Shown here one piece after another: positions 21,490-31,329 of a stretch of 64,000 nucleotides of DNA (positions are counted from its first letter, which is position 1; each line of letters opens with the position of its first letter). The stretch lies in contig NC_085136.1 in NCBI RefSeq assembly GCF_035046485.1, forward strand, positions 292,989,080 through 293,053,079, written 5' to 3'. This DNA is from Aedes albopictus (Eukaryota; Arthropoda; Insecta; Diptera; Culicidae). A program made the translations under genes and the position numbers. The notes beneath the pieces are model-generated. The model was not told the origin of the DNA, searched no databases, and saw only the letters and a program-made list of their open reading frames with translations.

Positions 21490-23712
21490 TCTTCAAATAT
21501 TTCTTCAGAGATGCTTACCAAATTTATACAAAATTTCATGCAAAGGTTGTTTTGGAAATCCCTTGCAAAAACATATTTTTTCCATAAATTGCCTTAGAAA
21601 ATTCTTTAAAAAAATTTTTTTTAGAAATTCTACTATTTTTTTCCAGAAAATCTTGCAATTCTCACAAGAATTTCTGCTCTGATTCTTTTAGAACAACCAA
21701 TTTCTTCAAAGAATAGTTTAGAAATTTTGGAAAATAAACATTTTTGAAATCTTTGCATGGATCGCTTCAGAAATTCCTCCATGAATTTCGACCGACAGAC
21801 ATTCCTGGACGATTTTTTTCCAGAAATTCGTCCAGAGATTCCTTACACTTGATACCTGATGCACTTGAAAAAATCTTATTTGATTCCATCCCAGATTTCT
21901 TAAGGGTTTTATAGAAAGTCTTCCAAAAATTCGTCCTGGAATACATTTAGAAATTTCTCCTCGGCTTTTCCCGAAATCCCCACAGAGTTTCCTTTACTCA
22001 TCTTCCTTGATTTTTTTTTCGAAAATATTCTTATAAATATCTTCTGGGATTCTTTAGGAAACCCCTCTGGAGATTCTTCCAGAAATTTCTCCGAGCTCAC
22101 TTAGAAAATCTTCCAAATTGCTTCATTTATACCTTACGAAAACCCTCCAAAAATTTCTGTTCAAAAATTTTCCACAGATTCATTAGATATTCTTAAGGAA
22201 TCCTTTATGAAAATGCTGAATAGATTGCTTCTAAATCTGCTCTGTGGTTTTTTAGGGGTTCCTGCAGAGTTTCATCCTTCTTGAAATTCCGCAAGGAAGT
22301 TCTCCAAAGTACTCCTCTAGAAAATTACCCAGGGGCCCCCATTGGAAACTTTTCCTAGGATTCATCCCGACATTCCCACAGAATTTCCTTCACAGATTAT
22401 TTAAAAAAAAAAACCCTCCTTGGATTCATTTGGGAATATTCTTAAAAATTCCACAAGGGATTCCTTAAGAAATTCCATTTGAGAGTCCTCCAGAAATTGT
22501 TTCAAGAATTGTTTAGAAAAATTTCCAAATTTCTCCAAGAATTCCTTGTGAAACTGTAGGAATTCCTAAAACAACAATTTACACGGATTCATTTGAAAAT
22601 TAAAGAGTAGGCTTCCTTTAAAACAATCCTGCATGGATTCTGAGCACTACTGCGAAAACATTTTCCGAAATTTATGTAGTTTTTTTTTCTGAGTTCCTTT
22701 AGTATTCATCTATAAATTATGCCATGGACTTGCTTAGAAATTATTTCATGTGTTCTTTCCGAAACTCCTCCAGAAATTCCCTTAGAGTTCATTTTTTTAA
22801 GTCTTATCTTAAATTTTTAAATTTCTAAATAACTGCTTTATCTTTACATGCGGAATTGGAATGCTTAGGAAATTCCTTCATAATTTCTAAAGAAAATCAG
22901 AAATTTGGAATTGCTTCTCAAATTTCTCAAATATGTCTTTCAGGTTTTTCCAAGGGTTGCTTCAGAAATTCCTTCAGCAAACCTTCCATGAATTCCTTCC
23001 AAAACTGCTTTAAGAGGAAACAAACCATCGTCGTTTAGCAAAAACTCAAAAGCAGTTTTCTCGCTGAAGTCTAAACCAATGTTAATTGAAAAATATCACT
23101 GCACTCTGGCCACCTTCTGGATAACAGTGAAATAATTTTCAATGGCTGTTTTGTGACCTTCGAGGAAGAAAAATGCATTTGAAAAATTGATGGTTGCTGA
23201 TGACTGTTTGATGTTTATTTGAGCCTCAATGGACTCCATTAAAAATTTCGCCAGGAATTCTTCCATGAAATCCTCCAAAGGTTATTGAAAAAATCTTGTA
23301 ATGATTTCTTTAGAAAATCTTCCCGGAATTCTTTCAGAAACTTCCTCCAGGAATTCGTACGCAGATAACCTCAGAAATTACTTCAGGATTTCCTTAGGAT
23401 ACTTTCAGTATTGCTCCCTCGGATTTTTCAAGAAATTTGTTCTGCAATTTCTCCAACGGTATTTCCTAGCAACTTCTACAGAAATTCTTCGTTTTTTTTC
23501 AAATTTATGAAGTGATTTTCCAAGAAATTATTACAGATGTTCATTCATTTATTTCTCAAATATGAAGGGATTATATCTGGGGATCACTCCAGATTGTTTT
23601 AATATTTCAAGCGATTTTATTAGGAATTGGATCAGGGGTTTCTCAATGAATTTTTCAAGCATTCCCCATAAATTCCATCTGAAAATCTTTCTCTGATTTT
23701 TATCATGGATTA
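21490..23712. repeat. Degenerate 'GAAATTCCTCCAGG' tract
   Basis: 2.2 kb of the same AT-rich diverged repeat, with frequent TTCC, AGAAATT and GGATTC words on the plus strand. No coding domain seen. Open stretches up to 63 codons are compositional. Confidence 0.7.
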
Positions 23713-23720
23713 CCTTGGAT

Positions 23721-23857
23721 CAAGCCCGTGCACAAGGGGGGGGTTTTGGGGGTTAAACCCCTCCCATTACTGACGCTTCCTACACTAGGCGCCCCTCCGC
23801 CTTCTGCCGAAATTGGCAAAAACCCCTCCCTTGGCGCCACTTCTGTGCACGGGCCTG
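23721..23857. mobile_element. 137-bp hAT-type MITE
   Basis: CAAGCCCGTGCACAAG at the left faces CTTCTGTGCACGGGCCTG at the right. A perfect 8-bp duplication CCTTGGAT flanks it (23713-23720 and 23858-23865). An 8-bp duplication with CA…TG ends is typical of hAT-superfamily elements. It carries no coding sequence. Confidence 0.87.
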
Positions 23858-23865
23858 CCTTGGAT

Positions 23866-24165
23866 TCTTCTTAAAATGTAATCGTAAATTCCTTCGCTTT
23901 TTGATTAAATAAGACTGCCGAGCCAATACAACAACCGCCCCTAGATGATGTCCAGTCGAAAATCCACCGTATTCCTTCAGGAATTCATCTAGAGGTTCCT
24001 TCAGAGATTCCTTACTAAATTTCTTCAGAGACTCACTCAGTATTCCAAGGATTTCTTCAAGAATTTCAGCCGGGAAATCTTTTGCAATTTTTTTATTGAT
24101 TTTTTTTTTCTTTTCTGAAAATCCTTCAGAAATTGCTTGAGTTATGAGTGGCTTATTTTTTCTTG
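23866..24165. repeat. Short-repeat tract continuing to the microsatellite
   Basis: Continuation of the diverged TTCC-type repeat. The segment 24132-24165 repeats 19318-19350 and leads into the pyrimidine microsatellite. Confidence 0.6.
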
Positions 24166-24352
24166 AGAGGTTCTTCTTCTTATTATTATTATTATTATTC
24201 TTCTTTTTTTTTCTTGTTCTTCTTCTTCTACTACTACTACTACTGCTACTATTATTTTGTCTTCTTCTTCTTCTTACTACTACTATTACTACTACTATTA
24301 CTTCTTTTTATTATTATTATTCTATTTATTTTTTCTTTTTCTTTTTTTCTTC
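24166..24352. repeat. Mixed TTC/TTA/CTA microsatellite
   Basis: A run of TTCTTC, TTATTA and CTACTA triplets. It is bracketed by two copies of CTTGAGAGG (24160 region and 24353 region), so it may have expanded inside an older dispersed repeat. A further CTA run lies at about 24497-24521. Confidence 0.88.
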
Positions 24353-24359
24353 TTGAGAG

Positions 24360-25011
24360 GTGGTTACCAGGATTAAATGGCTTGCTTTAATGAAATTGTA
24401 ATAATACAAATTGCAATGTTTTATTTGTAATCACCCATATTATGTGCCTACGAGCTTGTTAGAGTATGTTTTTTTGATTACTCTCTACTACTAGCTACTT
24501 TTGATTACTACTACTACTACTACTTTTGATTACACTACTATTAGCCTACTGTTGCAAAAAAAAAAAAAATAAGTCCTTAAGGTACAACTTTGAAGTAATT
24601 TCTATATAAGCGTCTTAGTATAGGGCCCCGAAGTTTGGTATCCTTGAGTAACTAGCTCGTGGTAAAACGACGGCACTGAATTATACTTTCTTACTCGTGG
24701 GATCAAAGCTGCAGCAACTGATTGCAATTTCCTTTCGCGCTCCACTCTTTGTAGATGTTCAACAAATCAGCGGACCCTTGAGTATCCGTCTCCCTTTGCT
24801 CCGGAGAGTTCCAGAGTGCCCTGCTGAATGCTCGAAAAGTAATTGAAAAACATCGATTTTAGTGGGCCAAGTGGGCCTGCTTGAAAACGATGACGAAGAT
24901 GTTGACTCGGATCCACGAGAGGATCGATGATGGTTTGCCTTTCCTATGCAAATAATAGCTTTTTCCTTGGGGTTGCGAATCTATAGGGAGCGATGCTACG
25001 CGGTGCCGCCG
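24360..25011. other. Unclassified spacer
   Basis: Mixed sequence with an A-run at 24557-24569 that could be a retroposon tail. There is no recognisable domain, tRNA box or clear inverted termini. Confidence 0.4.
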
Positions 25012-25178
25012 GTCAGTCGATTCCGGTATCATAGTCGATAAAGATGTCTTCCGTTGCGCCTTGGCAGGCGAAAGGGGAATGCAAATGAGAAAACGAAGAA
25101 GTTGTTTATTCTCTCATAAATGTGCAAATTTCAAAACTCTTCAAAGGTTGACGGTATTGATTAAATGCAATATTGGAA
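25012..25178 (+). repeat. 167-bp perfect direct repeat, left copy
   Basis: Identical base for base to 27291-27457, starting GTCAGTCGATTCCGGTATCA. The pair flanks 2.1 kb of other sequence. It lacks TG…CA ends, so it does not look like a standard LTR. Confidence 0.97.
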
Positions 25179-27290
25179 TCAGGTATCAGAAGGCCGGCTC
25201 CAGAGGCACGTTATCCTCCATTTGGGACATTTGTGCCATCGCCATACATATGAGCCTATTTCATCATTTACCTGAGGGAGAATGGGACAAGGGAAGGAAT
25301 TGGGAAAGGGAAAGGTGATGAAATAGGAAGGGGTGCCCTAGAAGAGGGAATGAACGCATAAGCGCAACGAGAGCTCATAGCTCATACCACAACGGGGTTA
25401 ATCAGTGCCCTGAAAAGGACACTGTAAAACGCATAAGCGTAAAAAGAGCCTATAGCTCATTGGAGGTAGCTTGCGACGTCATGCGACTTTCAATATGACA
25501 TAGAAAGGCACGTCATCAAAAGCATCCTCAATATTCAAGAAATCACCCAAGCAAAAACTACGTTTGAGCGAGTGCTTGCTTGAAAACGTATACAACTTTG
25601 TGTAAAAGAGTCACTGTGGACATCCCAAATTGGGAGACATGTGAGTTCACATGAACAGGCATGTTAGCCAGACGAACATCACAGATGTGATAATCGACAA
25701 TGCGTTTCGAGCATTTCAGAAAGAACGAAGTAGCCAGATAAATCTGGAACTTATTCCTTCTTTTTACAACGCACGCACCCTTTCGGGATAAAACTACAGA
25801 GTAATTTCACGCCATGAAAATACCCAATAGAAAACTACAAGAGTTCAAAACATGTTTGAAAAACTCAAATCCCTCTGAAGAAAAATAGAACAAAGCCCCA
25901 TTTGCTCCAGGAGATTTGAAGTAAGCAGAGCTTTTTAGTGCCCACTAAATCGATTCTATAGCTACAATCCTCGGGGTAGAAGCTAAAGATTCGTAGCTAT
26001 ACAAAAGACTGGTTTATCCGAAGATATTTAGAACTTGAACAGGTCCGAGTTCCATTCTGGAATACCTCTTTCGGTCTGCGCAGACCACAGAGGACAAGCT
26101 TATTTCAAAGCAGTAGCTATGGTATACCACAATGAAGGGCATTGTAATAACAAAACCATAATGAAACTCTCTTGGAGTAGCAATGGAAGCGAGTTATCCA
26201 TAAAATGTGATCGCAACCAATTATCACAGGTTCCCTAGCTTGTTGAGCAGGGACGCCTGAATGCGCAAAGTTTGCGAAGGAACACTCCAAAGTGCAAAAA
26301 GGTCAAATGAAGAGTCCTCATCTGACACATGCCAATCAGTCAACTCATGACAAATTCTGCTCATGCAGAGTTGGGTTAGGTGCAATTCTATGTTAAGTCA
26401 ACCATGAACTGTACTACCTAAGTATTCCATCAAAGTGAAGCATCTCAAACCAATGTTTGAGCTACTTCAGATGCCAAATATCAGCGAAAAGATGCTGAAA
26501 ACAAGAGCTTGCTTGAAGCCATTCATAAGGAAAGGTTGAAACATACTGTTAACGTTATTCTAAAATATAGCATGCTCGAGGCACGACAGTTCATCTATAA
26601 TGAAAAAAGCAAAGCTGGGTTCACAAGGTAACCTATACAGAAGTTACCCTACGAAATTGAACTTTTTGAAGTAGATCCACTTGGGCTACATACGCTTTTT
26701 ACGCTGAAAATTGATCTGAGGTTTCCTTGTCGTAGCCACTACCCAAACTAGACAGGATTACACTCTTCACAATCACAGCACAAAAAGGAAACATCAACAA
26801 CGAACCAAATCGGTGTCAATTGAAAAACGCCAATGGCGAAAACGCATTAAGCGAACCCATATAGGCAGTAATGTAAGCTAATTAACAACATTTGAATAAC
26901 CCCGCCCTTATTTAGCCTCAAATTTGAGACTTAAGAAGGGCAACTGATTATCTCGGAGAAACACAAGGTCCACCGCACCATTGCTCCGGTTAGCGCAGTA
27001 AGGGCGTAATACTGTGGAGGACGCCCTAATTCTCCACAGGCTCCGTTTGTGGTTAGATTTTTATTAGACCCCCCTAACCATTCATTCTTTGGCACGGTAA
27101 GCATAAAGCCGCATAACACCATGAATTAGGGGTCACCTGTATAGTGGACTCTTACCACTGGATCAGGCGGTCCGTAGTGTTATTCTTAGCCAATTGAGAC
27201 AACCGCTACCGACACTACACAGCTATCTAGGCTGATCGGGAAAAGAAGTTAACATTGATGGTCAACTTCCAAACGAACCCGAACAGCCGA
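25179..27290. mobile_element. 2.1-kb segment between perfect 167-bp direct repeats, type unknown
   Basis: No open frame longer than 85 codons and no recognisable domain. A motif of about 35 bp (GCATAAGCG…AGAGC…TATAGCTCAT) is tandemly repeated near 25357 and 25440. The perfect flanking direct repeats imply either a recent insertion with a very long target duplication, a short-LTR-like element, or a partial tandem duplication of a 2.28-kb unit. The sequence alone does not decide between these. Confidence 0.5.
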
Positions 27291-27457
27291 GTCAGTCGAT
27301 TCCGGTATCATAGTCGATAAAGATGTCTTCCGTTGCGCCTTGGCAGGCGAAAGGGGAATGCAAATGAGAAAACGAAGAAGTTGTTTATTCTCTCATAAAT
27401 GTGCAAATTTCAAAACTCTTCAAAGGTTGACGGTATTGATTAAATGCAATATTGGAA
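27291..27457 (+). repeat. 167-bp perfect direct repeat, right copy
   Basis: Partner of 25012-25178 with no mismatch. Unrelated sequence (ACGAGTGAAATCGGG) follows. Confidence 0.97.
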
Positions 27458-27509
27458 ACGAGTGAAATCGGGAGCTGCGTGGCCACGGCGTCATTGCTAT
27501 GCAATAAAT

Positions 27510-27588
27510 TGGACACCGGGGAAGGAATGTGACACACGTGTGTGTGAAGTTACCTACTTCGTGTGTCACATTCCTTCCCCGGTGTCCA
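27510..27588. repeat. Perfect 28-bp stem hairpin
   Basis: 27511-27538 is the exact inverse complement of 27560-27587, with a 21-nt loop and one further A/T pair at the base. The stem is GC-rich for this window (GGACACCGGGGAAGGAATGT…). It could be a very short palindromic MITE or a transcribed hairpin. A perfect stem is atypical of animal microRNA precursors. Confidence 0.9.
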
Positions 27589-27599
27589 GTTTTTTTTGT

Positions 27600-28168
27600 A
27601 AAGAATCCCAAATCCTTATGTTTTACGCATAAGTTGTTCAAACCTCTCCTCTTCCCATAAACTCTTGTGTTATTAATGTATGGCTTCGAGCATGTTAGAG
27701 TTTGTCTATTTACGAAGTATTTAATATGAAAACCTTAGCCATTGTTCGTGTTCAAGGACGAACACGAACCATAGACTCAATTACGAATAAGCTAGCGAAA
27801 AGGTCACCTTACTAGTTATTTCACATTTACAAATCACTGAATTCCTTCATAAAACATGCATCCGAGAAATTTCTTACAATCCCAATAAAGCAAACATTCC
27901 ACTTTCCATTGAACACCTTCTTCAATCGAAAAAGAAAACAATCAATCTTCAACCACAAAGCCAGGTAATTGCTCGGAAAAAGTCACCCTTTCCACCGAAT
28001 ATTGCTCCGATGTCCCACTACTGTTCACCAATCGGATGTGTATCTACCTACCTACATACGATTCCTTACTACGAAAGAAAATATTTATTTATTTCTTTGA
28101 ATCACAGAGGCCAAAATCAATAAACAACACTGACAGACACTGCGAGACCTCTGGGCAAATGACGACGA
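27600..28168. other. Unclassified spacer before Transib-like element
   Basis: Mixed sequence with no open stretch over about 64 codons and no recognisable domain. It ends at the CAATG target duplicate. Confidence 0.4.
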
Positions 28169-28904
28169 CAATGCACTATGGGCCAGAAATTAAAATTTCG
28201 CGACAAAATTCAAAAAAGTTGTTTTTCTAAGATCAATCAATATCCATATTTGTATGATTGTTTGGGCTATGTTTGATTGCATACCGACTGGTTTTTTTCG
28301 ATTTGTAACAAAATGGTATCGTTTTTTGTATGGAGAATCTTCTTATAAGCGAAAAATCTCGATTTTAACCAATATTAAGAAAAATGTGATTTGTGGTGAA
28401 AAATGTGCCAAAAAATATAACGCATACATTTCCTAAATGTAAATTTAGTATATTTTGCATATTTGGTGCACAAATTGCGTTTTTTTTAAGTTTAAAAAAT
28501 AAATTTTACAGTATTTACTTAAATTTTACGGTTTATTTGCCAATGTGTTCAAAAAGTAGGAGTATTCGACCGTATTCGACATGCAACCGGTCTAGGATGC
28601 TAGTTTAGACTCTTTTTTTTCGAATGCTACCGGACTTTTTTGCGGGAAAGCAAGTTAGAGTAGTTTTGATGCTTGCTTTAATTTTACGCTATGTCACGCT
28701 GTGCTTCAATAATAATCCACTCTTGACATTACGACGCAATGTCTTTATGGCTTGCGAAACAATATACATAGCAACAAACGACTTTCATTCTGGAAGGGTT
28801 TGTTTCAGATATAAATGTAATTATAAACTTTTAAATCAATACCACAGACTTACTCAATGTTCAAAGTTTCGGTATATCAACCCGTGTGATCAATTAGAAT
28901 TTTA

Positions 28905-29055
28905 AATTAACTCAACGTACATACATATGTACAGATGAATACATTATTAGTGTGTGAAATAAGGAACGAATTCACAGCTCAAGTGAGATTTTAACTCACG
29001 ACCCTTATATGCTACACTAGTGCTTTACCGACTTAGCTACAGAGCCAATCAATGA
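28905..29055 (-). mobile_element. tRNA-derived SINE-like segment
   Basis: Read on the minus strand it gives a tRNA-like head. A box A-like TAGCTAAGTCGGTAAAGC (about 29022-29039) is followed by a box B-like GAGTTAAAATCTCAC (about 28986-29000). A proper gene would have GGTTCGANTCC, so box B is diverged. The surrounding sequence is not a foldable mature tRNA. It lies in the core of the Transib-like element. Confidence 0.55.
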
Positions 29056-29164
29056 CACGGCATTTTAAATATTATAAGGCAAATCAAAACTTTCCCCTAA
29101 TCGCAAATATATCCATCCCACTTGTACATATGTACGAAAAGCGAACACAATTTGTTTATTGCTA

Positions 29165-29533
29165 AAATACTGGCTCCGAGTAATTTGGCCGAACGTCATT
29201 TGGCTGAACTCCGTTTGGCTGAAGAAGAAAAGATCGTGGCACTGTTCTCCACGTCAGTATAACTCAAAATATTCGCCTATGATTAAAAGGAGGAAAAATC
29301 TCTGATAAAATATTGACAGTTTCAACGCCAACTAATCCCTGAATTGTTAAACTAGAAATAATAGTGAATGATTGGAGGAAGAAAGAAGGAAAAAATAATG
29401 ATGAACATATTGGCAGCTAGAATGTGTATACACAGAAATAAAAATTAAAAAAAAAACTATAATGTGAAAAGGAGTCTCTGAATTATTTTGAACATAATTC
29501 GGCCAAGCGGCATTCGGCCAAATGCCGGACATC
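29165..29533 (-). mobile_element. Dispersed repeat with TTTGGCCGAA motifs, copy A
   Basis: Both ends carry repeated, mutually inverted TTTGGC(C/T)GAA words (29189-29222 and 29493-29525). Read on the minus strand it aligns with 51112-51420, sharing TGTCCGGC, GGCCGAATGCCG and AGTTGGCGTTGAA. It is non-coding and nested in the Transib-like element. Confidence 0.7.
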
Positions 29534-30080
29534 TGAAACACCTGAGCAGCGAATTTTTCACCAAAAACTTATCCATTTATACATGAATTGAGCTTATTAA
29601 AAATCATAGTTGACCACACCAATTGAAGTATCGAAACTTTGCACTTTGAGTAAGTGTGATGTATTGATTTAAACGCCTACAATCACAGTCTTACCTGAAA
29701 CAATCCTTACAGAATAATAGTAGTTTGTTGCTATGTGTATTGTTTCGCAAGCCATAAAAAGATTGCGTCGTAATGGCAAAAGTCTATCTTAGTGTGGATG
29801 GTTATTGAAGCACAGGGTAAAACATTGTAAAATTAATCCATGCACTAAAATCATTATATCTTGGTTTCCCACAAATTCCCGCAAAAAAGTCCGGCAGCTT
29901 CCGAAAAAGAAGCGTCTCAACTAGCTTCCTAGATCGGTTGCATGTCGAATACTACTACTTTTTGAACAAATTGGCAAATAAACCGTAATATTTGAGAAAA
30001 TATTGTAATATTTTAATTTAAACTTAAAGACATCGCAATTTGTGCATCAAAAATGCAAAATCTCGCGTTTAGTATCACAT

Positions 30081-30297
30081 GGGCGTATCTACAATGATCG
30101 ATTTCTCTTCATCGATTTTCTCTTTGAATTATTCCGTAAAATACGACCAATATTCGAATGATCTCTCGGTATGTTTCGGTGGAGGACAGCAAGAAATAGC
30201 ATCTAAAACAATTAATAGAACCGAAAATGATTTGCAGGCCAAGTTATTAACCAAAGAGAAAATCGATGAAGAGAAATCGATTATTGTAGATACGCCC
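30081..30297. mobile_element. MITE with ~45-bp terminal inverted repeats inside Transib-like right arm
   Basis: The left end is GGGCGTATCTACAATGATCG and the right end is its inverse with one mismatch. Complementarity continues to the CTCTTT near 30126. It interrupts the right arm of the Transib-like element. The flanking 9-mers match at only six of nine positions, so no target duplication is claimed. Confidence 0.85.
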
Positions 30298-30606
30298 GTA
30301 TGATACCAAGCGCGAGGAATGTACTAAATTTGCAGCTAGGAAATGTAGGTGTTATATTTGTTGGGACAAATTTTTCACCACAAATTACATTTTTCTTAAT
30401 ATTGGTTAAAATCAAGAATTTTCGCTTATAAGAAGTTTCTCCATACAAAAAACGATACAATTTTGTTATAAATTAAAAAAATCAGTCGGTATGCAATCAA
30501 ATATTACCCAAACAGTCACACATGAAAATTTATTGATCTAAAGAAGAAAAAAACAACTTTTTTGAATTTTGTCGCGAAATTTTGATTTCTGGCCCATAGT
30601 GCAATG

Positions 30607-31098
30607 GCGCGGTGCACGCACGCACCATAAGGAAACTCTCCCACCACCACCGCCCACACGCCTGCTAGCATTCCTATGGTGTCATGCTCTTTCATGTTGT
30701 CGTGTTAGTCGGATCATCAAAGTGCGCGGTGTAGGAGGAAGTGTGAGAGTTACCCCAGATGGATGATTTATTTATGAGAGCGAAGGTATGCAGGTCGGAT
30801 CGGGGTGGCACACAAAGAGAGAATGACAATTATTTAACATTTTTTAACATTATTCTACAAAAAAAAAAACATCACGAAACTACTCCAAACTGTTATGAAA
30901 GCTGTATAGATTTTAGGTACTGCAAAAGACGTCATGTAACCTTGTCTGGAAAGCAGAGTTTAAAATTTTTATTGTCAACGAGTACAATCAACATTATTTT
31001 AAAAAAAATCTAAACTGAGGGATCAAATTCATTTTGGTGAACTCATTTCTTTTTGGATCTTCGAATGTTTAACAAACTACTGGAAAAAATTCCCGTTT
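30607..31098. other. Unclassified, GC-richer spacer
   Basis: More GC-rich than its surroundings for the first 200 bp (CACCACCACCGCCCACACG). I see no open frame with a known domain and no repeat structure. Confidence 0.4.
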
Positions 31099-31329
31099 TG
31101 CCTTTCTCGTACACTAAGTGTACTGGAAAGGCTATATGTTCACTCCAAAAATGACTTTTTGATAGAAGGCCCGGAGGGTCAAATCACATATACCAATCGA
31201 CTCAGCTCGATGAATTGAGGTGATGTCTGTGTGTGTGTATGTGTGTGCGTGTGTGTGTGTGTCTGTATGTGTGTGTACAAAAAAACTCACATCACTTTTT
31301 GGCAGTAAACCTCATCCAATTTCAATGAC

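Larger units (their letters stand above)
28174..30601. mobile_element. Transib-like non-autonomous element with long inverted arms
   Basis: It begins CACTATGGGCCAG and ends with the inverse. A 5-bp direct duplication CAATG flanks it (28169-28173 and 30602-30606). Transib elements are known for CACWATG-type ends and 5-bp duplications, matching both features. The inverted arms are long: roughly 28174-28850 pairs with 29690-30601 once a MITE in the right arm (30081-30297) is set aside. The centre carries a tRNA-like SINE remnant and another dispersed repeat. No RAG1-like transposase frame is present, so it would need a transposase in trans. Confidence 0.78.

Noticed and set aside
25012..27457. 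A standard LTR retrotransposon with 167-bp LTRs
   Set aside because: The repeats lack TG…CA ends and no primer-binding site, polypurine tract, gag or pol was seen between them.
27510..27588. A microRNA gene
   Set aside because: A fully perfect 28-bp stem in a transposon-rich context is atypical, and no expression evidence is available.
28970..29045. A functional tRNA gene
   Set aside because: Box B is diverged and flanking sequence does not give a plausible cloverleaf; a SINE head fits better.
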